Shown here: positions 24,401 through 37,922 of the stretch, in pieces
How positions within the stretch are numbered: position 1 is the stretch's first letter
How the letters are laid out: the number at the start of each line of letters is the position of its first letter
Notes under the pieces: model-generated
Database searches by the model: none
What the model saw: only the letters and a program-made list of their open reading frames with translations
What the model was told of the DNA's origin: nothing
Position numbers and translations under genes: made by a program
NCBI GenBank assembly: GCA_027574665.1
Contig: CM050651.1
Span: forward strand, 3,101,501-3,165,500
Reading direction: 5' to 3'
DNA from: Rhynochetos jubatus
Taxonomy: Eukaryota; Chordata; Aves; Eurypygiformes; Rhynochetidae
DNA length: 64,000 nucleotides

Positions 24401-26057
24401 TGGTTTCAGGATACCTTCAGAATGTATGCATTTTTGACTAGCAAGCCCTTTGCCATACTGATGGTTTGTATTTACATCTGTGCTTCTCTGAAGATTATAC
24501 CTCAGCTCATCCCGTAAGGATGAGTAACAGATATGGGGAACCAAGAAACTATTCTCCCTTGTGCAGGGTCACAAATGAAGCAGCCTGCAGGGCTGCAGCA
24601 AGACAGCAGGTGGGAGTAGTAGATCAAAGACAGAAATGACACCTCTAGCACTGCTCCAGAATTGCAGAGGGAGTGGGACAGGATTTTGGTGCGAAGCTCT
24701 CTGAGCTTCATGTCTGGAACCAGCATGAAGATAGCTTGGAAAAAAGTAACATGGGTAGGAAAGGTGAATCTTTGGTTGGGGATGTGCCTGATTGCCTGGA
24801 ACTGTGCTGTGCTTGGCAGCCTGGGCAGTGTCCTGAGCCTTAGACCTTCATGGTCAGGCCACCAGCAGCTCTGTAGGGCAAAGCAGTGAGCACGCTTGTG
24901 CTTGGGACCGCTGTTAGGGGATGCTTAGAGCTAATGCATGGTTTTGTTCCTGGCATTGGTTGTCATTGTCTCAGACAAATGTGAACCAAGAGAGTTTAGA
25001 CCCAGCACAACTTCATCCATGTAACAGCTTTTTCAAATGCGTGCTCATGTCAGCATTTGCATCTTTCCCCTGGCCTATTCTTTTGTTGGATCCTAAAGTG
25101 CTATTTTTCTACCATTTCCCTCTGCATCTGTCTTGCTTCTCCATGTGGCTTGATTATCTGGCATCCCAACCATCAGGCTCAGGAGTAGACTTCCTTGTCA
25201 AAGATGTATTTTACTGAGCAGAGGACCTCTATGACCAATCCAAAGCACCTGCTGCCTGGTAGAGAGGGAGAAATTAATCGATACAAGTTTGTGAGGCTGC
25301 TCTCCAAGGTCTTGCACAAATTGGTGTGTCAGTAAACCCCACTCACTTTCATAAATGGCTTTTAAAAGAAAGTGTATTTCATATTCTAAAAGAGGCTTTA
25401 GCAGAAATGTAATTCTTGAAGGCCTTTCAGTATTAGTTCATATATTCTCTGTAAGATGCTTTACCTGCATTACCTGCATCAGAGGTAAGCGCAAACTGCC
25501 AACCTTTCCTTCCCGCAATCCTCTGCTCCATCGTAACAGCCAAAGGCTCTGTGCAGGGCAGCGCTTTTCCAGTTGATTTAAAACCTGAGTTTCTGTTGAA
25601 GGAGTCTTATAGAGCAGGGTCACATTTTGCCTGAGGGGGAACAGGGCTCTTCCAGTCCTGCCCCCTGCCAGTAAACACTTCCCCCTTGGTGTTTACAGAT
25701 GGGCATCATCTTCACTGTTCAGCCTGGCATGAGAGGCTGCGTGTAAGGTCGGCATTTATGAATTAACTACTTTGGTGAATAATCACCCATTACCCTGAAG
25801 GAAATCTTATCATGTAGATGAGCCTTATGCGGTTCTGGTAGCTCTGTGACATTTTTCCTTTCCTGTTCACAAGAAGTGCTGGAATATCGCAATGAGAGGA
25901 CCGTCTCTGTTGTGGCCGAGCTTCAGTGAGGTGAGGTAGATTATAAGGGTGAAACTCATTTTTGTGTTCAGTGATCTAGACAACGTTCCACCTCACTTTT
26001 CTGAACTGCGAATGCACTTGACCCATTTTGCTTAGACACCTTTTCTCCTTTTGGTGC

Positions 26058-26069
26058 AAAAAAAAAAAA
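26058..26069. repeat. Poly-A tract, 12 bases
   Basis: A12 with no recognisable retroposon body upstream. Confidence 0.9.
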
Positions 26070-29000
26070 TGCAAACAGCACAGGGCAGGAAAGGGAAAGA
26101 TGTACTTGGAACTTGGTTTTGAACTGCTTTGTTTCCATTGCATTTTGGGTGACTTAGGGTCACAATGTGGTGCAAAGCCATTTCTTTTAGGACCAGCTGC
26201 TGAAAGACAAAGTTACAATAAGACAAAGGCTCAGTATTTAAAATAAGTTTTCTTGTTATTCTTTTATACTTGCAGGTATAGATCTTGCAAGTCTTTATGT
26301 TTCTGAATATAAATATCTGCATTTTTGTGGCAAGCTTTATTTTAATTTTCAGTGGTGTATCACTAAACAACTGACACTGTAAAATTGAAGTTTTTTTCAG
26401 TAAATGGATTTAGAAACAAAGTGTCAAGAAGCATATTCTGATAACATGTGGAGACCTTTTCCTTCCTTCAGTAACACTAGATCTGATGGATGGAATGTCA
26501 CATCACAGCATGTTGGCTTGCGAACAGGGAAGATGCTTTCTTAAACATACTTTTGAGTTTGTAAAAACACTTACTTAAGATAAAGAAAACCCTTTACTGA
26601 GGCACTAAAACCTTAGAGAGAGAGAGAGATTATGATGCAAGTCTTCAAAGGAAAACCACTGGGCTACAGGCAACACGGTAGGAAGCACAACAAAGAACTT
26701 CTGAGGCTTAGCAGAGACAAGCAGGAGATGGGCTGGCTTGCCTGCCTGCATGGGGTTAGGAGAAAGGGTATTGGAACAAGATTAAACTCTTTTTCTTAGT
26801 AGGATTTCTGCACAGTTTGCACAGCTGACTAGGAAGGCAGAGCAGGCCCAGGCTATCCGCATTTATCTCTCTCCCCAAGTGTAGCTGGGGTGAGGAGAGT
26901 GGGAGGGCTGCTGCTGAGCTGTGTGGCCAAGAGGTGTGTGCCTGGCTTTGTGGCTCTCGGCAGGAGGATGCATATGTGATTTTAAATATCCTCTCATGAA
27001 TTCCTTGCAGTTGCATGAACAGTTCTGCCTTCATTTAAAATCTCTGGAATATGTAATACAATTTAAATAGTAATTTCTGTAGATGGAAGGCAGCATGGAG
27101 AATTCTAGTATCCCTCCATAGTGGAAAAATAGATCATGAAATGAACAAAGTGCAGAGGCTAGTCTGAAAATAGTTTTTGGGCCGTAAACCTAACGCAATT
27201 TTAAGCTTGAATGCAATTTTAAACTTGGATTCAAGAAGGCAACTTGCCTGAAATTGTGCATGGGTCCTGCTCTGTAGGGGTTTTTGGCGAAAAAGCAGTT
27301 TATTGTCCTGAAGATGGTGCAAAAAATGTTAGCACAGGGTTATGTCAAGATGGTGCTTCTGAATTTATATTTTACATAGTTCTCTCCTTGTAGTAGATAT
27401 GTTACACAGATGTAAACTCCTAATCTTATAATGGTACTGGTACTTTAGTACTAAAATACCTAGGCTAATCCGTGTGAGCATTACAATGCATGTCAGTAAA
27501 AAGTTGTTTGAGCTTGTGGCTAAAAATTGTTTGCATCAGTGTGCTGGCAGCATTCTTGAAGCAAAGACCTCTGAGCTACTGTAGTGTAAGACTTAACCCC
27601 CCAGGGTCCTAATCACCTATTGTCACTAGAAATTTCTTAGTACTTTTCACAGCAGGAAGTTTATTAACTCTGATGTTTGGACTGAGTCCAGTTTGGATAA
27701 CTACATTGTGGCTACATGAAGCATCAAGGCATAGTATTTTCTTTTGGTAGCTCTTTCACTTCTCATCCTGAAATATGGTATGGTAGTCACAGTCTCTTCT
27801 ACAGTATTTAAATGTACTTTATCTGCTTCAGTGAAGTTCAGGTCTGCTTTAGTGCATGCCCAGCTTACCAGGTTGATGCAGTGTTGTGCATTGATGCTGG
27901 GTCAGGCTGCAGTGTGTGCTGGGTTGAGAAATGTCTGGTGAGAGAGTGGGTGCTGTGGAGCACGTCACGTGGATTTTGTGGTTGTGACACTGCCCCCTTT
28001 GCCTTTTCTTCTGAAATTAGTCATGATTAGCCCCTCTGAAATGCTGTCATGAATCCGTGTGCATGTGCCTAAGGGGGAGAGGAATGTTCTTTGGTTTTCA
28101 CCACTTCCCCATTTCAAGTTTTAGTCTTATGACTTTCTTCAGTACATCAGGTTGTGCAGTTAACTTATCCACATCCTTCCTTCACTGAAACATCTGTGAC
28201 TGTGTTGAGGTGCCTCATTCACAGCAGGAACATGTGACAATTTCTGAAAATTGATGTTGAGTTTGTTTGGCTATTTCTGAAGTTTGCAAAATCAAAAGCC
28301 AACTTCTATTGTCATCTGTGATGATTCAGAGGACAGGGTGGTTTTTGTAGTATCAGTAACAGGAACCCAGACTACTTCTGTTTTCTGAAAAAGTGAGCAT
28401 CTCATCTTAATTGCTAAATCCGGAGTAGCTCCAGACTATCAGCAGTCTTGTGAAAGAGGGAAGACTGAGGTGCCATTTGCAGTGATTAGAGCAATATTGG
28501 GAGAAATTATATCTTCTGTTAATAATTATATTGGTCTACTTCTTATCAGGAAACAGCATCTAATTGTGTATTGCACTTGTGCTGTTGTAAGTGAAAAAGT
28601 AGCTTAAATTGTGCATGGTAGCAGGCAGCAGATAATTGAACGTATGTGTGGGTGAGTGTCTGAAGTTCCAAGGTCAGTCATGCTGCTTCCTGGAAACTGA
28701 TGGAGAATTGGATTAAGATTTTGTTTGTGTGAAGAATCCAGATTCACTGTAGTGTTTTCCCTTGTAAGTCCGTTCTGGTGTGGCATTAAACAGAAACATT
28801 AAAGGTGGTCCCTGAACGTCCCACAACTTGAGGAACATTGGCTTTTAAACTTGGTTTTGCTGGGTCTGACTTCAGGCCAGCACACCTAATCTGAACAGCT
28901 CCTCTTCTTCCCCAAATTTAGCATTTGTGTGTGGCCTGCAGACCTGCTCTGACTCAAAGGGAAAAACAGACAATTGATGGAAAGCTGGAAAAGTAGAAGT

Positions 29001-31821
29001 ATAACATGATTTTAAAGTAATGATAGCAGAAATAACCCTGAAAATATATTTGAGAAGTGTTTGTACTAGGTATCCACTTCAGACTGTGCAATGGCTTTGG
29101 CATTCAATGTTGTCTGTACTGGCAGAGAAAGAATAGGAAGAAAATCAAAGAAAACAAGGGTTTTCTTTGCCTCAGAGAAAAGAAACAAAGTTCAACTGGC
29201 AGGCTGTATAGATGGATAACTGAAACCAGGGGTTAGGAATGGGAGAGATAAGGAGGAAAGAGGGAAAATTAATTTCAAAAGTATGGAAAAGAAGAAAATT
29301 CCAGAAGAAATGCTGATGAGCAGGAAGTAAAGGGGTTTAGATGCAAGGGGCAGAAAACAAAACCCAAAGAGACCCTGAAGTGCTGCTGATGGAATTAGTG
29401 TGCTGCAAAATGTGTATTATCATCTTCTACCACCCCACTGGATGATATTTGAAATTCAAATGGCAAAGAAGTTGGCTTGTTTTACTTTTCCCTTGTGATC
29501 TCCGTTTAAGGAAAATGACCATCCTGTGCTATGAATCAGAGCAAGAGATTCAGCAGTGTGGGTTGCAGACTGTTATGCTTTTAATGCCCTCCATCAAGTC
29601 CAGTCTATTTGTGACCTCCTGAACAGGAGACACTAGAATGCAGAAATCACAGCCTACTTATATCAAGCAGGAAATCCGTTTACATGGGATAAATATAGAA
29701 CATGCTTCAGATTCTACTGTCTCGATGTACTGCATCTGAAGACACTCTTGTAGCCTAGCTACCCAGCATCTTGTCTTCCCTGCCACCGCCCGCTTCCTCT
29801 TCTCCATCAGGCTCTTTGAAGTGCATCATTTAATTCCTCTAGCTGTAAGCAAAAGGTATGGTTATTTTGTGGGGTAGTCTGAGTACTGCAGCTTTTGTGT
29901 AGCCCATTAAATGCACAGATTTCCTTCCCTGATTCCGGTGACCCTTTTCCCAGCAGAGAGGCACCTCCAAAGCAAGTTTCTTTAGCAATCAGTTTTTCGG
30001 CTTGCAACCAGCCGGGATTTGTTTTTTATGCCAGAAGGCTGCCGTACCTTCTGCTGCTTTTAGTTATGCTCTCAAAGAAGCCTGTCGCCTGCAAAGCAGT
30101 AGGAAAGTGGGTGTTGAGACCAGTGAGGACACGCATCACAAGGTCTGTGTGCTGGCCACTGCCTTCAGTGACACCAGTGTGCACTGATTGCCGTGACCTC
30201 CTGAGGATAGGGATAACTCATGGAGCAGGCGGGAGGCTTGAAGTGAAATGAGGGCAAATGAAGAGACCTGGAGTTTGCCAAAACCAAGAGGGCAAGCTTC
30301 TTTCTTCCCCACAAATACAGAAATGAGCAGAGGAAGCAAAAGCACAAGGTAACTGGGGGCAAAATCTACATCCTCACAAATTTACTTCCTTCCATCAGGG
30401 ACATCTCTGTTCCCTGTCATAAACACTTTGTCCGTCTCCTGGCTGTGCTGTTGTATGGCTGCTCCCTCTCCTCTTTGTTGCTGGCCTGTGTAGTAACTCA
30501 GGAAAGTGACTTGCAGGTCAAAACACTGAAACCTGGCCTGAAGAGAGTACATCCAGCTGGGGAACAGCCTCTATCAGCCACCAGCCTGACCGGAATTCAA
30601 ACAAAATGTTGTCAAGTAGAGAAATAACTGGGCTAGATGATGCTGAAGTGGAACTCAGTCCAGCAGTGACTGGGATTTTCCTTTCCCTTAAAGACTCTGG
30701 GAGATCCCCTTGAGATTTATTCTGATGTCATTTGTGGGAAAAGTCTTGTGTGACTTCCTGTTTGTGGTCCCATGACTTCAGTAGCTTTCAGGACCTGCTT
30801 TTTGGGGACTCTCAGGCTGTGGTTGTCTCTGGAACAGCTTCATAGAGGTAATACCCATGGAACAGGGAGTGATAACCTCAGCATCACTGATCAAGGAGAG
30901 AATTTGAAGAAGTCCTGTTGTCTCCCTTGCTGCCTGCTTGCACCTCCCTCTTTGTCCGTGGGCAGAGGCTGCAGGTTGGGTAACTTCCAGGAGGAGTTGC
31001 AGGGTACTGTATGGAGCCAGGGTGATATGAAGCTGCTGGAAATAGCCAGAAATTTGTTAGGTATTTGAAATATGGTAGGCAGAAAAGAGATGTTTGGAGG
31101 GAAACCAGCTTTCTGGTTTAATATGTCCTTAACAGCCACTTAAACAGGAGTGTTATTCTGACTCAGGAGTTAGCATGTTTTTTCTAACCTGTCTCTTTCA
31201 CATGTGAAGAATTCTGGATTTTCAGTAGTTTCTTTCTATCTTTGGCTTCAGAGGAGTGGCAGGGTTTCACCTGGGGGTTTAGTGCAGTGCAGGCTCTCCT
31301 GAGGAAGACCTCTGCTCACGTAAATTGACATGGCTCCCATGAGGTAAGGGAATGTGACTACTGCACACTTGCTGGCTAAGCTTTATTTCATTGTACAGCA
31401 ACCTCCAAAATCTCCATTCTTCCAGGACAGGAGGGCAGCCAGTGCTCTCCAGTAGTGCAACAGCCATGTATTGAATACACTGAAGAAATTAAGGTCTAAT
31501 ATCTTTCCGGAGAAACAGGTCCCTTAGCATGAGTTTTTTTTTCAGCAGAACTTAACGGACATCACCGTTATTTTTCTCACAAAAATTGGAGGGACACCAT
31601 TCCCCTGTGCTGGGGCTATAAATACAATTGCAAGTAAGGTGCCTTTTAGAAGTGTGTTTAATATCTGATGTCAGGGTGATTGCTATTTGTGGTTTTACTC
31701 AGCCCTGGAGGTGTAATACTTGATATTGTCAGAGCAAGAGCTTGGATTCCACCTCAAGTCTGAGCCTGTAATCTGCCTTTCTTTGGTGTTTGTTTTTCTG
31801 GTGGTGGTTTTTTTGGTTGGA
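26070..31821. other. Unique noncoding DNA
   Basis: No gene recognised. It has a short (AG)n at 26615-26629. ORFs around 29895-30251 (up to 118 codons) occur on both strands over the same bases and have no recognisable domain. GC content is somewhat higher around 29750-31050, without a CpG island. Confidence 0.55.
26615..26629. repeat. Short (AG)n microsatellite
   Basis: 15 bases of perfect alternating AG. Confidence 0.85.
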
Positions 31822-31839
31822 TTTTTTTTTTTTTTTTTT
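31822..31839. repeat. Poly-T tract, 18 bases
   Basis: T18, preceded by a T/G-rich stretch (31785-31820). On the minus strand it would read as an A18 tail, but no retroposon body was recognised in 31840-32200. Confidence 0.93.
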
Positions 31840-32428
31840 GTTAAGTCCCTGTTTGTTTAGCCCCGTGCAGGCAATTAGTGTGGCTCATTAAAAGTGGGGC
31901 ATGATGACTTTGTCAGGCTGGGTGCAGCATAGATAACCAGACTTCTCCTTCCAGCTGTGTGAGACATGGGGCAGTTTCAAATCCTTGGAGAAAACTTGTC
32001 ATGATATTTAACAGTCTTAAATGATCTTTAACAGAACAAAAATGACTCATTGAAAACACTATTAACATGATGATTCAGGCTCTGTTAACAAGCTGAAATA
32101 AGCAGGTCGTGATCAGGCATATAGATGTATTTAGATTTAAGAGATTTCTTTTTAGAGTCCTGCCATGAGTCTAAGAGGGTGAGTCTAACACAGAGGTATG
32201 TAGTCAGGTTTTTACTGCATTTTTTCATTTTGAAAAATCTGGGTGAAAAAAAAAATAATCTGTAAAAACTTAAGCTATATCTTTGGCATTTGTTGTCATT
32301 GATAAGTTCTCAGACATGAACACCCAAACTGGCAGTTCTAGCTGGCAAAATAATGATGCTCCTAAGCATAATTTTTAGCTCTGAGCTTATAAAAGATCTC
32401 AAACTGGTGCAAAATCATTGCTGCTTCG
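31840..32428. other. Unique noncoding DNA
   Basis: Nothing recognisable apart from A10 at 32247-32256. Confidence 0.6.
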
Positions 32429-32451
32429 CCCCCCCCTTCCCCCCCCCCCCC
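32429..32451. repeat. C-rich tract C8-TT-C13
   Basis: C8 (32429-32436), TT, C13 (32439-32451). G-quadruplex-capable on the minus strand. Lengths may vary between individuals. Confidence 0.93.
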
Positions 32452-35400
32452 AAAAAGATAAGAACAAAAATACTCTGATTCTGACCTTTCCCTGAATATT
32501 TTTATTCCAGCCCCTGTGGCAGCACTGTGAACTGGAGCCAAAGTTGGGAAATGGCTCCTGCTTCAGCAGAGAATTGAACCAGCCCCATATCTCTGGGGCT
32601 CTCCTAGATGTGTCAGAAATCGAGGTTCCAGCCCTTTGATACAGTTTCCATCAAACATTTGTCTCCTGAAGAGCCTATAAATACCTACAGACTCCTTTAT
32701 TCTGCAACCACACGTAAGACTATCCCAGTCTTTACAATGCTGAATTACCAACACCATTTCCCCTTCTGCTTCACCTGCAGATGTTGCAGCAAGATAGCCT
32801 GATGTTCTTCTGCTCCCACCCAGCTCTTCTGCATACTGTTGTGACCTTTAGTGAGCCTGTTAAAATCTTTCAGAAGAACAGAATTTGTTAGATCTGCCAC
32901 AACAACAACAAAAGTTTCATCCTTTGATGTCCCTGCAGATGGAAGCTTCAAAGGAAGAAGGATATAGGAGACAGCATACTTTTAAGTGACTGGGTGATTT
33001 GAATTTTGTTCTTAAGTAGAAAACGAGGATGCAGTACTTACACCACAAGCAGAAATGTGGATGGGATTACGTTTTCAGCTACTATTAACATTTTCCTGCA
33101 ATGATACAGGTGTCCTGTAGACTTGTCAAGAGGCAAACCATGCTGTTTTCAACACTAATATTTTCTATTATGAATAGTCATTGTGCAATACTTTGGTTTC
33201 ATCTGCTGCATTCTGTGACTTCTAATTATTACCTGTCTTGTACCTTATGCGGCATGCTCACTTGTGCTAAGTACATTCCTCTTGAAGTCCTACAGAAGTC
33301 ATCAGAATTACTCAGCAGACATGGATCTGCACTGCAAAACTGCTGCTCTGAGTTTTGTGCTTGAGTAACAGTTAACACCTGTGCGCTGGGGACACTGACA
33401 TCATACCACCTTGCAGCTGATTGCTGTAGCAGTTGAAGCTGATGTATTCTTCAGACAGAAAAAGCAGAGACCTCCTATTCATCCTTTGGTGTAATATATC
33501 ATGAGACACTCAAGCAACGTGTTTTCCAGTACTGGATCAGCATGAAAGAATTAAGAACACTAAAGTAAAACAGGCTATATTTTTCCTTTTTCAACTCCTC
33601 AGTGTTTTTGCAGCCCAGAATTTTTGCAAAGGGTAAATCTCACGATTCCTTGCATGCTTCATTCTCTCCTATCAGCAGGCACCCAAACCTTTGTAAAGAT
33701 GTATTTGTTTCTTCTCTTTGTTCTTTTGCTTGTAAAATGCTTTGCTTGGAAATGACTTTCTAATAGCTTAGAATTAAAATAATGCTTAATGGCTCTGGAT
33801 TTATCTAATATTAGTAATCTCATGTTTGTGAAACGAAAATGAAAATCATCAAAAATCAGGGACAATTGCTGTTTTTAAATAAGAATGGAGATCAAAGTGA
33901 AGAAAAATTAGCGTCTCTGAAATCAGTCTTTTTCCTGATTGTTTCCTTAGGACTTGAGTGTTTGCAGTCCTGTTATGTTTCTAAAAGCTCCAGGTACCCT
34001 CAGATGGGTCGACATCACCCTTGGCATCTCCTTCCTCCCTTGCTGTGTACTTGAAAGCACATGTTGCCCAGTTCACACCAACTATCAGCAGTATGGAGCA
34101 GTGTGGGTGGTTCCCCCCTGAGTATGACAAGGAAAATAGCTGGGCTGGCTCCTGATGTTTGGTTGCGTGACCTCCTCTTGTGGTGGGCCAGCTTCAGAGA
34201 CTTCCTCTGGGAAGTCACTGGTTGTCCCTGTTGAAGTCCGTGGCTCGCAGCCTGCCTTGGCCTTCAGAAGTTTCCCATCATTTTCTTCTCTACAGCTGGG
34301 CTTGAGCTGCTCTCACTGGCCTCTAATCCCCTTTCCATGCTGACACCCCGTTGGATTTCTTTTCTTTCTCTTCTCCAGACAGGAGTATAAAATGTAGGAG
34401 GTTTTTTTTTTTCTTCAGATGGACCCTTGGCTGCAGGATCCACTCAACCCCCTACTCATGGCAGGAGGCAGACTGCAGGCAGCTCCTTTTTGGAGCCACC
34501 TGCCTGACTTTGCCTTCATCTAACTGTGCAGCAACAAGCTCTCAAGCCAAAATTCTTTCTGCTTGACAGCAGAAATTATGAAGCAGGTTGTTTTCTTTTA
34601 AGAACATCATATATTATCTTAAATTGACCAAAAAGGAGGAACCTCTCTCCATGGATGGCATCTGTGCTATGGGAAAACCCATTCAGGGTCTGTCCGCCGC
34701 ACGAATGTCCCAGTGTCTGAAAGGTCACAAGATTTGTTATCTATATTCCTGTTTTTGTTCAATCTTATCAAACTGCTTATTTTGTTAAGCCATTTGTTGC
34801 TGAGCTTTCTTGTTGAGGTCCAGAAGGAGCTCTGTGCCGTCTCTCTCCCACATTCCCAGTGCAGAACACCCTGGCAGTAGTGTTTGAAATCACGACACCA
34901 GGAAAGTGTAGGTGTTGTGGGGTCAAACCTGGGGTGCAGCTGGATTTCAACACAGAAAACAGAGCCTGTAGCTAAAGTATGGGGCCAGAGTATTGTTTCC
35001 AAACACCTACACTTGATGTATACCAGAACTGTGTCCCCTTGCCTATGCTGTGGTTTCCTGGGGGATGAAACATGGGCTGGTGGACAGGCAAGGAGCCAAG
35101 GCCCTCTCCAGTCATATCCACTGACTCTAGTTGCTCTACTGACAGGTGAAGCAGGGTTGCAGAGTTCATGTGCTACACCATACAGACAAGCAGTGATGAC
35201 TGCAGAGAGGTTTGGTGATGGTTACCTGATAGCTGAGGGCTTCTAGTTTTTAAGGAGATTAAAAAAGGATGTAGTTTTGCTGGCTTGCTCTGAGTTTGTG
35301 AGTGTCCACACACAAATCTCTGGTGATAAAACCTGTGTTATGGTGACAAAGCTTCACAGACTAAGCAAGGGCTGAAATGTTAGAAATGGCTATGCTGTGA

Positions 35401-37002
35401 CCTTTATCCATCGTAACAATGAATAATTTCTTAAATATCATCTGATGAAGAGCTGAGCTTAAGATCTTGGTAAGCTTTTCCACATATATTCACGATGTGC
35501 ATATGACAATTCTTGTTCTGTGTCCAGCTATCAATAAGATAAAAATTTGTCCAAACACTCTTACTCTAATGTGCTCTTATTTCACCTTCTTTCACAGCCC
35601 ATACTTCACATAAGTATTTCCTGGTTTGTAAAACACACTGAGGCATTAGCTACTTTTGGATCTGTGCCTGCAACAAGAATGTAAGGTTAGTGTGGTGTTT
35701 ATATTGTTCCACCAAGTCAGTGTGATGTTACATACAAAGGCGTGGGGTGGGTTTTTTCCTCCTCCATGTCACTGCTTTGCATCAAAGCCTCTGCATGGGC
35801 TTGAGCAGCAGGAATGGAGGCTGGGGGTCAAGACTTTTTCACAGCCCATTGCCTGGGAAGGCAAGCTATATACTGATGGTTCAGTGGGTGTTGCTGTATG
35901 CTTTTATGGTGTTGAATTTTGTCCTTACACAATTTTTGGGGAAATCTGCTGTGAAAATTGTTCTGTTTTGTTTACATAGGGAATAGAGGACCACAACAGT
36001 TCTTGTCATTAGGGCTTTTGTGGGATTTTATAGATTGCAAAATATGTTGGCTCATGTAAGGAAAATTTCATACCCTAGCCTCACATTGCTATTGATCAGA
36101 GAAATTTTGGGGTTATGATAGAGAATTCAGTATCTACATATCATTCTGGCTCTGTGATAGCTTAGGTTGGCTTACGTGTTCAGCTCTTCTAGGACTCTGG
36201 GTGTGCTTTTTCATGATAATGATAGAGAAAGCAAGCTATGGTACTAGCAAATAGCACAACGAGACTATCAGAGCTCCAGCAATATTATCCATTGTGTTGT
36301 TTGGGGTGGGACCAGAATTTCTCTGGTCTCTGCTTCACCTCTTACTCCCCCAACAACCCAAACTCACAAGTAGGAGCTGAGAATGAATCTCAAAGATTTA
36401 ATTATTTATTGGCAGCTGGACCATGCTGCAGCACTAGACTACCATCCCTTTTCTTAGCTCCTGTGGGGTGCTATCCAAATGAAATACCTTCTCTCAGGAA
36501 CAGAGTTTATGCCTATCAGACATCTTAGGATACTGAGACAAGGCTGCTGAGGTGGCGGTACGATCAGTATTACTAATTTGTACATCACTTTATATTTCAT
36601 ATATTGAGAATTTCAACACCACCAGACTTCCAGGTAAATATCCAGAAACAATAAAGAAATTAAATCCTATATATGTGTGGGAGGCAAGTATGTCCTCCTT
36701 ACCAAAGGAGAACCTTAGGAAGTCAACATGGGGACAAAGATCAGAGGGTGCTGTATTGAAGGATATTTGCCTTTTCCCTCTGTTCCAATTAAAATCTTGC
36801 TGCTGTGACCCTGCTGTAAGTTGTGTCAGGCTATGTTGTATTTTATTTAGAAGGGCAAAGTTGAGGCAATATAGCCACAGTCTCAGACACTAACTCTGTG
36901 GTTTTGCTCAGGCCCAGTTACATGAGGCACTCTTAGGGATGCAGAAAAGCTGGTATGGAAGTATTGAGGGGTAATTAGCTATTTTCACTTAGCAAGTTAA
37001 AC
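32452..37002. other. Unique noncoding DNA
   Basis: No gene recognised. ORFs up to 120 codons (34884-35246 on +, 34667-35002 on -) overlap each other on opposite strands and have no recognisable domain. T11 lies at 34402-34412, preceded by a TATAAA word at 34387 that I treat as chance. Confidence 0.55.
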
Positions 37003-37016
37003 TTTTTTTTTTTTTT
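37003..37016. repeat. Poly-T tract, 14 bases
   Basis: T14, seen directly, with no retroposon body identified. Confidence 0.9.
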
Positions 37017-37886
37017 GTCTAGGAATTACAACCACAATATCATCATTGCCCATTTGTTTTATGATAGAATAATTGAATGCTCAGTGGCTGAGTTATGAGG
37101 CTGGAGAACAAGTAGTTTATCACAAGCGAATTAGACTACGGCTTTGCAGAACACAGGGGCAATGATGTTATCACTTAATTATATACTTCTAGGACAATCT
37201 TCTTAGCCTTTCTTGAGTGGCCTTCTGAGGCATAGGGCCAAATGTGACCTTGAGATCCATCACCTGAGAGTGCCACCAACCCCTGTAATGCACTTCAAGC
37301 TCTGAGCTTTGTATCGCTTCCAAGAAACATGGCTTATTTGTAGGGGGAGAAAAAAACCAACAGCTGCTTATTTTCATCGTTCTATTGCTGGGAGCACATA
37401 AGCAAGTGTTGTATGCTCCTCAAACTGTTATTCAACAGGAGGAAAGTAAAAGCTGAGATGGAATGGAATCATTCACTTGATTTAAAATTCAGATACATTT
37501 GAGACCTGTTGTAATTACAGTATTTTGAAGGGGAACAATATTGGAAACTTGCCCCACTGACATTCAGAGTTAATGACGGAAAAAACATGCCCTAAAAAAA
37601 GAACATAAAGTTTTTCTAGACTATTAGCACTGTCACTTTTTAATGAAGAATTATGAACAAATGCACATGCACAGACACCTGCCCCACCACGTAAATGAAT
37701 AGGCAAATGATTACTAAATCTAACTGCCATGGTTAGTAGTAAGGAGTCACTTTCATCTTCAGTGTCTTCCCTTAAAGTTTAACTATCTTTTCCTAAGATT
37801 CTGCTTCAACCCAACAAATATTTGAAATGTTTTAATGATCTTGAAGAAAATGGTTGCTTATTCCAGAATATATGTATATTTATAAA

Positions 37887-37922
37887 ATAATAAAGAAAAT
37901 AATAAAGAATATAATAAAGAAA
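37887..37922. repeat. Three tandem copies of a 12-bp unit
   Basis: ATAATAAAGAAA, ATAATAAAGAAT and ATAATAAAGAAA lie in register at 37887, 37899 and 37911, with one mismatch. It is an AT-rich minisatellite seed. Confidence 0.9.

Larger units (their letters stand above)
20278..26057. other. Unique noncoding DNA, with inverted repeats and a possible regulatory stretch
   Basis: No gene recognised. The stretch 21360-21830 has a compound inverted repeat, a palindrome (CCATTGA/TCAATGG, 21816-21832) and a homeodomain-type ATTAATCA (21704-21711). ORFs of 60-105 codons in 22480-25600 have no recognisable domain and no splice context. Confidence 0.55.

Noticed and set aside
30625..30660. GGGCTAGATGATGCTGAAGTGG, resembling the CR1 3' motif
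   Set aside because: Only about 12 bases resemble CR1. The flanks do not continue the match and no terminal octamer follows.
34383..34412. TATAAA word followed by T11, as a possible promoter or terminator
   Set aside because: No initiator, CpG enrichment or downstream gene. TATAAA is common by chance here.
34667..35246. Overlapping frames of 120 (+) and 111 (-) codons
   Set aside because: They are open on opposite strands over the same DNA, without domains. Typical chance pairing.
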